Below, in pieces: positions 40,374-48,344 of a stretch of DNA of 64,000 nt. The notes beneath the pieces are model-generated. The model saw only the letters and a program-made list of their open reading frames with translations, was not told the origin of the DNA and made no database searches. Origin of the DNA: Novosphingobium piscinae (lineage in GTDB: Bacteria > Pseudomonadota > Alphaproteobacteria > Sphingomonadales > Sphingomonadaceae); the NCBI RefSeq assembly GCF_014230355.1, contig NZ_JACLAX010000006.1, positions 1-64,000 on the forward strand, written 5' to 3'. The translations under genes and the position numbers were made by a program. The stretch's first letter is position 1. Each line of letters opens with the position of its first letter.

Positions 40374-40784
40374 ATGACGATGACGCCAGAAGCCATGATC
40401 CAGTTCGTCGATGATCTCTATGCCGCCACCGGGGTGGGCGATTTCGACAAGGCGGCCGAGATGCTGACCGACGACTTCATCGTCACCGAGGCCGAGGGAC
40501 TGCCGATGGCCGGCATCTATCGCGGCAAGCACGCGCTGCGCGATCTCTACGTCAAGGTCATGGCCATGGTCGATGTGGCCGCGCTCGACCGGGTGCAGAC
40601 CACCGCCGGGGGCGACTATGCCGTGACGATCCTTTCGTTCCGCTTCGCCGACCCGGGGCTGGCCCCGGCCGAGCTTTGCGAGGTGTTCCGCTTCCGCGAT
40701 GGCAAGTGCTGCGAGATCAAGCCCTATTACTTCGATCCCGCCCCGTTCCACGCAGCCCACGCGGCCAAGCTGGCGCAGGCGTGA
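40374..40784 (+). CDS. SnoaL/NTF2-like protein
   Basis: This 136-residue NTF2-like protein has MIQFVDDLYAATGVGDFDKA, MLTDDFIVTEAEGLPMAG, YRGKHALRDLYVKV and a C-terminal ELCEVFRFRDGKCCEIKPYYFD. This type is often found as a ketosteroid-isomerase-like accessory protein. It precedes a quinone-oxidoreductase-type MDR gene by 34 bp and should be co-transcribed with it. Function is not assigned. Confidence 0.85.
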   Translation: MTMTPEAMIQFVDDLYAATGVGDFDKAAEMLTDDFIVTEAEGLPMAGIYRGKHALRDLYVKVMAMVDVAALDRVQTTAGGDYAVTILSFRFADPGLAPAELCEVFRFRDGKCCEIKPYYFDPAPFHAAHAAKLAQA

Positions 40785-40818
40785 CCATGGCGGAACACCG
40801 CGGTCGGCCGGTGGCGCG

Positions 40819-41775
40819 ATGAGGGCGGCGGTCTATCGCCGCAATGGCGGCCCCGAGGTGTTCGAGCTGGTCGATCTGCCGAGCCCCGATCCCGGCCCGG
40901 GCGAGGTGCTGGTGGATGTTGCCGCGATCAGCATCGAGGGCGGCGACATCCTGGCCCGCCGCAATACCGCCCCGGGCGATCCCCCCCGGGTCAAGGGCTA
41001 TGCCGCCGCCGGCCGGATCGCTGCACTGGGTGCGAGGGTCACCGGCTGGGCGATCGGCGATGCGGTGACGACTTTCGCCTTCGAGGGTTCGCACGCCGAA
41101 CGGCGCGTGGTCCCGGCAACCCATTGCTGGCGGGTGCCCGACGGAGTGGGCATGGAGGTGGCGGCAGCCGCCGTCATCACGTTCGGCACCGCGGCACTGG
41201 CCTTGCGGCTCGCTGGTTTCGCATCCGGACAGGAGGTGCTGGTGACCGGCGCGGCGGGCGGCGTTGGCATCGCCACGATCCAGCTCGTCGCCCGCGGCGG
41301 CGGCCGCGCGATCGGCACCGGCAGCAACCCGGCGGCGCTCGCCGCGCTGACCCCGTTCGGCCTCGACACGGCGATCGACCTTGGCGCCGGTCCATTCGAC
41401 GCGCAGCTGCGGGCCCTCGGCAGCGCCGGGGTCGACAGCGTGATCGACAATGTCGGCGGTCACAGCGTCAGCGCGGGGCTGGCCGCGCTCAGGGATGGTG
41501 GCGCGCTGGTGCTGGTCGGCCTGCTCGACCGCGATGTGCAGCGGATCAATCCGGTCACCCTGCTGCTGCGCCGGCTGACCGTGACCGGGTGCTTCCTCGG
41601 GCCGATCATCGCCGAGCCCGCGAACCGCGCCGCGATCGACGGGATCCTGCAGGGTTTGGCAGACGGCAGCCTGGTCATGCCGATCGACCGCACCTACCCG
41701 CTGGCCGAGGTGGTGGCCGCCCACACCCGCGCCGAGGAGCGCGGCCGAATGGGCCGGGTGGTCCTGCTGACCTGA
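40819..41775 (+). CDS. Quinone oxidoreductase-like MDR (zeta-crystallin type)
   Basis: This 318-residue NADPH:quinone oxidoreductase-type MDR has MRAAVYRRNGGPEVFELVDL, VTGAAGGVGIATIQLVARGG, a downstream GTGSNPAALAAL pocket, DSVIDNVGGHS and a C-terminal YPLAEVVAAHTRAEERGRMG. Unlike the three PTGR-like MDRs in the window, it belongs to the zeta-crystallin branch. It would reduce quinones or conjugated ketones. It is the last gene before the TetR-controlled quinate-type region. Confidence 0.9.
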   Translation: MRAAVYRRNGGPEVFELVDLPSPDPGPGEVLVDVAAISIEGGDILARRNTAPGDPPRVKGYAAAGRIAALGARVTGWAIGDAVTTFAFEGSHAERRVVPATHCWRVPDGVGMEVAAAAVITFGTAALALRLAGFASGQEVLVTGAAGGVGIATIQLVARGGGRAIGTGSNPAALAALTPFGLDTAIDLGAGPFDAQLRALGSAGVDSVIDNVGGHSVSAGLAALRDGGALVLVGLLDRDVQRINPVTLLLRRLTVTGCFLGPIIAEPANRAAIDGILQGLADGSLVMPIDRTYPLAEVVAAHTRAEERGRMGRVVLLT

Positions 41776-41929
41776 CCTCGGATGACCTGACGGGCTCGTG
41801 AGTCGACCGGCGCGGTGCGCTCGCAGCCGGCCGGGATCGTCCACGCTAAACCTGCTTGATCCCCCGCGTGATCCCCGGGCGGCGCTGGTCGCCCCGGTTC
41901 GGCCGTCACTGCCGCTCGTCGCAAAAGTG

Positions 41930-41949
41930 TATGAACCATTTAGTTCATA
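41930..41949. promoter_or_regulatory. Operator-like palindrome D upstream of the carboxylesterase
   Basis: TATGAACCATTTAGTTCATA has 7-bp perfect arms (TATGAAC/GTTCATA) around a 6-bp centre. It lies 86-105 bp before the carboxylesterase start, in the 259-bp gap 41776-42034 that otherwise shows nothing. The half-site TGTATGAAC resembles TGTACGAAC in the boxes at 46407 and 51244. It is a candidate site for the TetR protein at 45682-46329. Confidence 0.6.
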
Positions 41950-42034
41950 GTCTTGTGTTTGCCCGCCGTTTGGTCAATCTTGCCAGATGTCGGGACCGTG
42001 CGAGACCGCCGGCCCATGCTTGGGAGAGCAGGAT

Positions 42035-43684
42035 ATGTACCGATCGGTTACCGGATGGTTGGGGCTGGCAGCGTTGGGTCTGGCCAGCGCGACGGTGACG
42101 GCACAGGCGCCGGCGGGTGCGGCCGACGGCCCGATCACCACCTCGAGCGGCCGTCTTGCCGGAAAGGTCCTGCCCTCGGGAGTCCAGGCCTGGCTGGGGG
42201 TGCCCTATGCCAAGCCGCCGGTGGGCGATCTGCGCTGGGCGCCGCCGCAGCCCGCAGCCTGGGACGGGGTTGTCCATGCCGAGCGCAAAGGGCCGGCCTG
42301 CATCCAGGTGCTGCGCCCGCACGACATCAACCATTACTTCGGCGAGGAAGCGACTGGCGAGGACTGCCTCACCCTCAACATCTGGGCACCGCCGGGGACT
42401 GCCGCCGGGGCCAGGCGGCCGGTGATCGTGTTCATCTACGGCGGCGGCTTCACCATCGGCTCGTCGGGCATGGCCAATTACGATGGCGAGGCCATGGCCA
42501 GGGCCGGCGCGGTCTTCGTCAACTTCAACTACCGCGTCGGCGCGATGGGCTTCCTCGCCCATCCCGAGCTGACCGCCGAGCAGGGCGGGGCCTCGGGCAA
42601 CTATGGGCTGATGGATCAGACCCTTGCGCTGAAATGGGTGCGCGACAACATCGCCGCCTTCGGGGGTGATCCCGACAAGGTGCTGATCATGGGCCAGTCG
42701 GCCGGGGCCGGATCGGTCGCGGCACAGGTCCAGTCGCCGGCCGCGCGCGGGCTGTTCCGCGCGGCGGTGATGTCCAGCGGATGCAACCTGCGCGGCCAGA
42801 AGGCCACGCTGGTCGACGCCGAGAAGGTCGGCCTCGCGTTGCAGGAGCGGCTTGGCGCCCGCAACCTTGCGGCGCTGCGCAACCTTCCGGCCGACCGGAT
42901 CCTCGCGGTTCAGTCGGAAACCCAGCTGGGGCTGTCGGTCTCGGGGGTGCGGATCTCCGGGCCGATCGTGGACGGGCGGGTCCTGCCGCAGCAGGCGGCG
43001 GATGCCGTGGCCGCGGGCAATTTCGCCAAGGTGCCGATGATCGCCGGGTTCAACGAGGACGATCTGGCCTTCGGCTTCGGCTCGCTGACCAGTGCCGGCA
43101 CCGTGGCCGAATACACCGCCGCGGCGCAGCAGCTGTTCGGCGCTGAGGCTCCAGCCTTCCTCAAACTCTATCCGGCCAAGACCGATGCCGAGGTGCGCGC
43201 GGTGGCGCGCCGCGCGGCGCAGGATTCGGGGCTCGCCGCGAATGCCCGGGCCTGCGCCACCGACCTGGCCGCCCATGGCGTGCCGGTCTGGATCAACGAG
43301 TATGCCCGGCGCCATCCCTACGTTCCGGGACTGAAGCTGGCTGACCAAGACACCGCCACGGTGGGGGCCTATCACACCGCGGACATCCCCTACTGGTTCG
43401 GCACCCAGGACAAGTACAACATGTTCCGCCAGACGCGCCAGTGGACCGAATGGGACCGCACGCTCTCGGCACGGATGATGGGTGCGCTGATCGCCATGGC
43501 CGAAACCGGTAGCCCCAACACTGCAGCCCTGCCGTGGCAGCCGTGGAGTGCAAAGAACGACACGCTGCTGTGGTTGGGCGATACGGTTGAGGTCAAGCGC
43601 TTCAACCCAGCCGCACAGGCCTGGCTGGCGGCGCATCGACCTGCCGCGGTCAACGCGCCGCGCCCGACCACCCCGCGTGACTGA
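42035..43684 (+). CDS. Type B carboxylesterase, secreted (candidate ester hydrolase)
   Basis: This 549-residue alpha/beta hydrolase of the carboxylesterase type B family has a signal peptide (about 1-24), FIYGGGFTIGS oxyanion-hole loop (about 133-143), the nucleophile Ser222 in MGQSAGAGS, and a GAYHTADIPYWFG motif with the catalytic His. It cleaves carboxylic esters, probably in the periplasm. Its position directly before a 3-dehydroshikimate dehydratase gene suggests a hydroxycinnamoyl-quinate or shikimate ester such as chlorogenate as substrate, which is inference. TGGGAGAGC precedes the ATG. The gap to the next start is 45 bp, so the two are one transcript. Confidence 0.9.
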   Translation: MYRSVTGWLGLAALGLASATVTAQAPAGAADGPITTSSGRLAGKVLPSGVQAWLGVPYAKPPVGDLRWAPPQPAAWDGVVHAERKGPACIQVLRPHDINHYFGEEATGEDCLTLNIWAPPGTAAGARRPVIVFIYGGGFTIGSSGMANYDGEAMARAGAVFVNFNYRVGAMGFLAHPELTAEQGGASGNYGLMDQTLALKWVRDNIAAFGGDPDKVLIMGQSAGAGSVAAQVQSPAARGLFRAAVMSSGCNLRGQKATLVDAEKVGLALQERLGARNLAALRNLPADRILAVQSETQLGLSVSGVRISGPIVDGRVLPQQAADAVAAGNFAKVPMIAGFNEDDLAFGFGSLTSAGTVAEYTAAAQQLFGAEAPAFLKLYPAKTDAEVRAVARRAAQDSGLAANARACATDLAAHGVPVWINEYARRHPYVPGLKLADQDTATVGAYHTADIPYWFGTQDKYNMFRQTRQWTEWDRTLSARMMGALIAMAETGSPNTAALPWQPWSAKNDTLLWLGDTVEVKRFNPAAQAWLAAHRPAAVNAPRPTTPRD

Positions 43685-43729
43685 GCAAACGTGGGTCAGC
43701 CAGCCGGGGCCGCGCTTCAGGAGAGCAAA

Positions 43730-45589
43730 GTGACCAATGCCATCGCCTCGGTCTCGCTCAGCGGGACGCTGGAAGAGAAGATCCGCGCGGCTGCCGCGGC
43801 GGGGTTCGACGAGATCGAGATCTTCGATGTCGATTTCGTGGCCTCGCCGCTGTCTGCCCGCGAGACCCGGGCGCTGATCACTGATCTCGGCTTGACCTGT
43901 TCGCTCTACCAGCCGTTCCGCGATCTGGAGGGGATGCCCGAACCGCAGCGCAGCAGGGCCTTCGCCCGGTTGCAGCAGAAGTTCGACGTGATGGCCGAAC
44001 TCGGCTGCGACCGCCTGCTGCTGTGCACCAATTGCTCGCCACTTGCCTCGGGGGACCGCGCGCGGATCGTGGCCGATCTGCGTGAGGCCGCCGAGCTGGC
44101 CGCCGGCCGCGGGCTGGTTCTGGGCTACGAGGCGCTGGCCTGGGCCACCCACGTCTGGGACCACCGCGAGGCCTGGGAGATCGTGTGCGCGGTCGATCAT
44201 CCGGGTCTGGGCATCCTGCTCGACAGCTTCCATTCGCTGTCGCGCGCGATCCCGGTGGACTCGCTCCGCGCGATCGATCCCGCCAAGATCGTCTACGTCC
44301 AGCTGGCCGATGCGCCGGTGCTCGACATGAACCGGCTCTACTGGAGCCGGCATTTCCGCAACCTGCCGGGGCAGGGCGGTCTCGATGTCGAGGGCTTCGT
44401 CACCGAGCTGTTCCGGATCGGCTATGCCGGCCCGCTGAGCCTTGAGATCTTCAACGATCGGTTCCGCTCCACTTCGGCCGCGCTGGTCGCGCGGGACGGG
44501 GTGCGCTCGCTCGATGCGCTACGCGATGCCGCGGCGCGCAACCTTGGGCAGGCGACCAGCCTGCCGCGCAAGGCCGAAATCGTCGGCCTCGAATTCGTCG
44601 AGTTCGCCGTGGCGGCCGAGGACCGCATCGCGATGGAAGCCATGGTGGCGCAGATGGGCTTTGTAAGGATCGGCCGCCACCGGGCCAAACAGGTCGAGCT
44701 GTGGCGCAGCGGCATGGCCAGTCTCGTGCTCAACCACGAAGATCAAGGTTTCGCACGGGCCTATCGGCTCACCCACGGCAGCGCACTCTGCGCGATCGGC
44801 CTGGCGGTGACCGACAGCGCGGCGGCGATCCGCCGCGCCGAGGCGTTGGGCGGCAAGACCGAGGCCAGCGACATTCCCTCGATGCCGGCGATCCGAGGGG
44901 TGGGGGGGAGCCTGGTCTATGTCCTCGACGCCGGTGATGCCGATCGGATCTGGGCAGAAGAGTTCGTGCTGGATCCTGCGGCCGCGGCAGCGGCCGTGAC
45001 CGGCCCGATCGAGGGCTTCGACCATCTCGCCGTGGTGGTCCACAATGACGAGTTCCTCTCGTGGCAGCTGTATTGGCGCGCGTTGTTTGACGTGCAGGTG
45101 CAGGAGGCCCAGGACGTGATCGATCCAAACGGATTGGTCTACAGTCAGGCGATCCAGAACCGCAGCGGCACGTTCCGGTTGACCATGAATGCCACCGACG
45201 CCCGCGATGCGCTGACCTCGCGGTTCCTCAGCCAGACCTTTGGTGCCGGGTTCCAGCATATCGCGTTCCATGCCGGCGACCTGCCGGCTCTGGCGCGAAC
45301 GGTCCGGGCGAATGGCCTGGAGTGCCTGCCGATCCCGGCGAACTACCATGACGATGCGGTGGCGCGGTTCGGCCTCGATGCGGCGGAGAGCGCCGCGCTG
45401 CGCGAGCTGGATATCCTGATCGACGAGGATCCTGCGGGGCATCGCTATCGCCAGTTCTACAGCCGCGCGTTCCACCGCAGCTTCTTCTTCGAGTTCGTCG
45501 AGCGCAGCGGTTACGACGGCTACGGCGCGCCGAACGCGCCGGTCCGGCTGGCTGCCCAGTCGCGCTATCGGATCGACCCGCTGCCCTGA
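43730..45589 (+). CDS. quiC: 3-dehydroshikimate dehydratase fused to an HPPD-like VOC domain
   Basis: This 619-residue two-domain enzyme converts 3-dehydroshikimate to protocatechuate. The N-terminal TIM barrel (about 1-275) has the four metal ligands expected for bacterial dehydroshikimate dehydratases: Glu134 (GYEALAW), Asp165 (LLDSFHS), Gln191 (VQLADAP) and Glu239 (LEIFNDRF). The C-terminal half (about 290-610) is a double VOC module like 4-hydroxyphenylpyruvate dioxygenase, with iron-type ligands His432 (GFDHLAVV), His510 (FQHIAFH) and Glu588 (FFFEFVER). This fusion is known in QuiC/QsuB-type proteins of Pseudomonas and Corynebacterium. The GTG at 43730 was chosen because CAGGAGAGC lies just upstream. 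Confidence 0.92.
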   Translation: MTNAIASVSLSGTLEEKIRAAAAAGFDEIEIFDVDFVASPLSARETRALITDLGLTCSLYQPFRDLEGMPEPQRSRAFARLQQKFDVMAELGCDRLLLCTNCSPLASGDRARIVADLREAAELAAGRGLVLGYEALAWATHVWDHREAWEIVCAVDHPGLGILLDSFHSLSRAIPVDSLRAIDPAKIVYVQLADAPVLDMNRLYWSRHFRNLPGQGGLDVEGFVTELFRIGYAGPLSLEIFNDRFRSTSAALVARDGVRSLDALRDAAARNLGQATSLPRKAEIVGLEFVEFAVAAEDRIAMEAMVAQMGFVRIGRHRAKQVELWRSGMASLVLNHEDQGFARAYRLTHGSALCAIGLAVTDSAAAIRRAEALGGKTEASDIPSMPAIRGVGGSLVYVLDAGDADRIWAEEFVLDPAAAAAAVTGPIEGFDHLAVVVHNDEFLSWQLYWRALFDVQVQEAQDVIDPNGLVYSQAIQNRSGTFRLTMNATDARDALTSRFLSQTFGAGFQHIAFHAGDLPALARTVRANGLECLPIPANYHDDAVARFGLDAAESAALRELDILIDEDPAGHRYRQFYSRAFHRSFFFEFVERSGYDGYGAPNAPVRLAAQSRYRIDPLP

Positions 45590-45595
45590 ATGTCC

Positions 45596-45618
45596 GGCCG
45601 TGCCGCTGCCGCACGGCC
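45596..45618 (+). other. Intergenic hairpin between the dehydratase and tetR genes
   Basis: GGCCGTGC (45596-45603) and GCACGGCC (45611-45618) form an 8-bp perfect stem with a 7-nt loop directly after the dehydratase stop. There is no T-run, so it may be a processing or partial attenuation site rather than a full terminator, lowering tetR output relative to the upstream genes. Confidence 0.5.
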
Positions 45619-45681
45619 CGGGGGTGTTGCGCGGGGCGCAGGATCGGCCATAGAGGAGCCGTGATCTGATGAGGTGCAGCA

Positions 45682-46329
45682 TTGGCGGAGGGACACAAGC
45701 GAGGCGGCAAGCGGACGCGCGAGGCGGCGGAGACCCGGGACAACATCCTGGAGGTCGCGACGCGTGAATTTGCCGACAAGGGCTTGGCCGGGGCGCGGAT
45801 CGATGAGATCGCGGACAAGACGGCCTCGTCCAAGCGCATGATCTACTACTACTTCGGCGGCAAGGACGAGCTCTACCGGGCCGTGCTGGAGCGCGCCTAT
45901 GAGCGGATTCGCGCGCAGGAACAGGCCGCCCATTTCGAGAACCTGCCCCCGGCCGAGGCGCTGCGGGCGATCATCGGGCACAATTTCGACTATCACTTCG
46001 AGCACCCCGACTTCGTCCGCCTGGTGATGAACGAGAACGTCCACCACGGCGAGCACATCGCCCAGATCGCAAGCATGAAGCAGCGCAACAGCACGGTGAT
46101 TGCTGCACTTGGCGCCATCCTGGAGAAGGGCGTGATCGCGGGCGACTTTCGTGCCGGGATCGACCCGGTCGATCTCCATTCCATGATCAGCGCCCTGAGC
46201 TTCTACAGCGTGTCGAACCGCCACACCTTCCTGCACAATTTCGGCGTGGACTTCGCCGATCCGGCTGTCCGGGCGAAGCGGCGCGAGCTGATCATCGGCT
46301 GTGTGCTGAGCTGGGTCACCCGGGCCTAG
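45682..46329 (+). CDS. TetR-family transcriptional regulator
   Basis: This 215-residue regulator has an N-terminal helix-turn-helix (about 15-65: RDNILEVATREFADKGL, ARIDEIADKTASSKRMIYYYF) and a ligand-binding helical domain (YHFEHPDFVRLVMNENVHH). The start is TTG at 45682, with GAGG about 10 nt upstream; this start is unusual and may keep levels low. It follows the dehydratase by 92 bp. TetR proteins mostly repress until an effector binds. The four related palindromes at promoters of this region (41930, 46407, 51244, 53087) are its probable operators, and a pathway intermediate the probable inducer. Confidence 0.9.
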   Translation: MAEGHKRGGKRTREAAETRDNILEVATREFADKGLAGARIDEIADKTASSKRMIYYYFGGKDELYRAVLERAYERIRAQEQAAHFENLPPAEALRAIIGHNFDYHFEHPDFVRLVMNENVHHGEHIAQIASMKQRNSTVIAALGAILEKGVIAGDFRAGIDPVDLHSMISALSFYSVSNRHTFLHNFGVDFADPAVRAKRRELIIGCVLSWVTRA

Positions 46330-46405
46330 CACCCCGCTCCCCTCCGCGACCCCCTCCCGTCCGCCGCGCCGGGCCTGCCCGAACAGGCTTGTCGGCGCCG
46401 CGTCC

Positions 46406-46431
46406 ATTATGTACGAACCGGTACGCATAAT
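46406..46431. promoter_or_regulatory. Operator-like palindrome A upstream of the esterase/cytochrome operon
   Basis: The site runs from ATTATGTACGAACC to GGTACGCATAAT, with 6-bp outer arms ATTATG/CATAAT and an inner ACCGGT. Its 12-mer TTATGTACGAAC (46407-46418) is identical to one on the minus strand at 51254-51265. CATAAT (46426-46431) could serve as a -10 element, so repressor binding would block the promoter. It ends 18 bp before the esterase ATG. Confidence 0.65.
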
Positions 46432-46449
46432 AGTGAGGTGGGTGTGGTG

Positions 46450-47469
46450 ATGTCGAAAGCGTTCCAGCGTACTGCCGCAGCCTGCGCGATCGCCCTGGCC
46501 GGTCTGACGAGCGGAGCAGGGGGCGCGGCTGATCGCGTGTTCCCCGTGGCGGACCATCCGTTGTCGGACGATCTCAATCCTGGCGCGGCCAAGACCTGGC
46601 CTGGCGGGGTCACCTCGCAGGCCGACGTGCGTTATGCCGCAATATCGGGTTGGCGGCGGCTCACGCTCGATCTTTACCAGCCGCCGCGCAAGGGCGGGCC
46701 CAAGCCCCTTATCCTCTATGTCCACGGCGGTGGCTGGATGAACAGCGACAGCCGCCATTTCGGCGCGATCGCCGATCTGCCCGCGCTGCTGGCCAGGCTG
46801 GCAGGCGAGGGCTTCGTGGTCGCCGCGATCGAATATCGCCATGCGCGCGAGGCGGCGTTCCCAGCGCAGGGGCACGATGTTCGTGCAGCGCTGCGCTTCC
46901 TCAAGGCCAATGCCGAGCGGTTCGGCATCGATCCCAGCCGCACCGGGGTGATCGGCGGTTCGGCCGGAGCCCATCTGGCAGGTCTGCTCGCCCTGTCCTG
47001 CGGCGACACGCGGCTTGATCCCGATGGGACAAAGGCCCCGGCCGGCAGTGAGTGCGTTCAGGCGTTCGTCGGCTGGTATGGGGTCTACGACGCGACCGCA
47101 CTCGCCGCCCAGCGCCCGACCGGGCGCGACGGCGGGATCGAGGCGCTGCTCGGCTGTACCGGTGCCTGCCCGGCTGACAAGCTCGCCCTGGTCAGCCCGG
47201 TCACCTTTCTCGACCGCAGCGACCCGCCGACCCTGCTGATCCACGGCACAGAGGACAAGACGGTCCCGGTGGAACAGTCGCGCCTGCTGGAAGACCGGAT
47301 GAAAGCTGCAGGCGTACCGGTCAGCGCGATCTACATCCCGGGGGTGGACCACAGTTTCATGGGCAAGACCCCGGTCGAGACCCGCGCCGCCACGCTGCGT
47401 GCGGTCAATGCCAGCTTCGATTTCCTGCACCGCCAGCTGGACAAGCCCACTACCCCGGGTGTGCGATGA
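46450..47469 (+). CDS. Secreted alpha/beta hydrolase (esterase, BD-FAE/lipase-like)
   Basis: This 339-residue hydrolase has a signal peptide (about 1-26), the oxyanion motif HGGGWMNSDS (from residue 92), the nucleophile Ser171 in GGSAGAHLA, catalytic Asp269 in HGTEDKTVPV and His301 in GVDHSFMG. This hormone-sensitive-lipase-like family includes feruloyl and acetyl-xylan-type esterases. It starts at the ATG 46450; an earlier in-frame GTG would run into the operator. The stop overlaps the cytochrome c start by 4 bp. In this setting a role in freeing hydroxycinnamate from quinate esters is plausible. Confidence 0.88.
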   Translation: MSKAFQRTAAACAIALAGLTSGAGGAADRVFPVADHPLSDDLNPGAAKTWPGGVTSQADVRYAAISGWRRLTLDLYQPPRKGGPKPLILYVHGGGWMNSDSRHFGAIADLPALLARLAGEGFVVAAIEYRHAREAAFPAQGHDVRAALRFLKANAERFGIDPSRTGVIGGSAGAHLAGLLALSCGDTRLDPDGTKAPAGSECVQAFVGWYGVYDATALAAQRPTGRDGGIEALLGCTGACPADKLALVSPVTFLDRSDPPTLLIHGTEDKTVPVEQSRLLEDRMKAAGVPVSAIYIPGVDHSFMGKTPVETRAATLRAVNASFDFLHRQLDKPTTPGVR

Positions 47470-47795
47470 GCCGGCTACTGCTGGTTCTCGCCACCGGGCT
47501 GCTTGGCGGTGGGCTCTTGCTGCGGGCGGATCCCATCCCCGCGCAGCCGGCCCCGCCGCCGCTGGACCCGGCCGCGGTCCTTGCCGCCTTCGCGCCGGGA
47601 CCGGGGCGAGAGGTGACCGCGACCGCTTGCGGGGCGTGTCATGCTCCCAGTCTGATCACCGGCAAAAGGCTCGACAGCGAGGCCTGGGCCCAGCTCGTCG
47701 ACCAGATGATCAGCCGCGGCGCTCCGGTCGAGGACAAGGACTACGATACGATCGTCGACTACCTGACGCGCAACTACGGCCCGGCGAAAGGCTGA
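47466..47795 (+). CDS. Small periplasmic c-type cytochrome
   Basis: This 109-residue protein has a signal sequence (MSRLLLVLATGLLGGGLLLRA), one haem-binding CGACH and a candidate axial methionine in VDQMISRG. The size and DYLTRNYGP ending resemble small cytochrome c partners of periplasmic dehydrogenases. It is coupled by ATGA to the esterase and lies in the same putative TetR regulon as a PQQ dehydrogenase, whose electrons it may accept. That link is inference; a role as subunit of another oxidoreductase is possible. Confidence 0.85.
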   Translation: MSRLLLVLATGLLGGGLLLRADPIPAQPAPPPLDPAAVLAAFAPGPGREVTATACGACHAPSLITGKRLDSEAWAQLVDQMISRGAPVEDKDYDTIVDYLTRNYGPAKG

Positions 47796-47893
47796 GCGCC
47801 AGGCCGTTGCGCTGCCATGGGCCGCATCGGCAACGTCGAACGACCGCTGGCGCCCACTTGCGGACGTTCATTAGGTAGGCCAACAATCCCAAC

Positions 47894-48121
47894 GTGAGCG
47901 ACAGCGTGTGGGCCATTCTGGGAATTGTCGGTTGGTTTGCCATCCCGACGTTATTCGCGTGGATGATCTTGGAAGGCCTGCGGAAGGGCGTGGTGCGTGC
48001 GCGAAACGGATCATACTCGAAGGTTGAAGAGCCCATCTATTTTTGGCTCTGCATCTGCATGTATGCGGCGCTGATCGCGTGGTACGTCTACTTGTCCGTC
48101 CGCATGGCATTGGACATCTAG
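47894..48121 (+). CDS. Small hypothetical membrane protein
   Basis: This 75-residue protein begins with GTG and shows two likely transmembrane helices (about 5-27 VWAILGIVGWFAIPTLFAWM, and about 49-71 FWLCICMYAALIAWYVYLSV) separated by a basic loop, RKGVVRARNGSYSKVEEP. The base composition is clearly lower in G+C than its neighbours. It has no recognisable domain. Flanking sequences are repeat-rich (GAACGACCGCTGGCGCCC before, a hairpin repeat after), so it may have arrived separately. It is probably a real gene, because the hydrophobic pattern is regular and the codon use is plausible. Confidence 0.6.
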   Translation: MSDSVWAILGIVGWFAIPTLFAWMILEGLRKGVVRARNGSYSKVEEPIYFWLCICMYAALIAWYVYLSVRMALDI

Positions 48122-48165
48122 CGTCCGCTCCCCACCAGACCCGGACGTCACACCAACCCAAACCC

Positions 48166-48249
48166 CGTCGTCGCCCCGGACCTGATCCGGGGCAGGGCTC
48201 GCTGAGCGACGAGGAACAGCCCCCTCCAGGGTCAAGCCCGGGACGACGC
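48166..48249. repeat. Interspersed hairpin repeat (CGTCGCCCCGGCC type), copy 3
   Basis: CGTCGTCGCCCCGGACCTGA and TCAAGCCCGGGACGACG are complementary ends of an element related to those at 14374 and 36733. It lies in the 223-bp gap between the small membrane protein and the ThuA-like gene; both genes point toward it, so it may act as a bidirectional transcript end. Confidence 0.75.
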
Positions 48250-48344
48250 GTAGGATGCCGAGCGGGGCCAGGTTAGCAGAATGTTGAAACGTCCGCTTCC
48301 CACCCCGCCTTGCCATTTATCCGCCTGGAACCTGTCCTCGCGGT

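Noticed and set aside
45565..47430. A 621-codon open frame on the minus strand
   Set aside because: It is antisense to tetR and the esterase, both with clear motifs and ribosome sites; composition is shadow-like.
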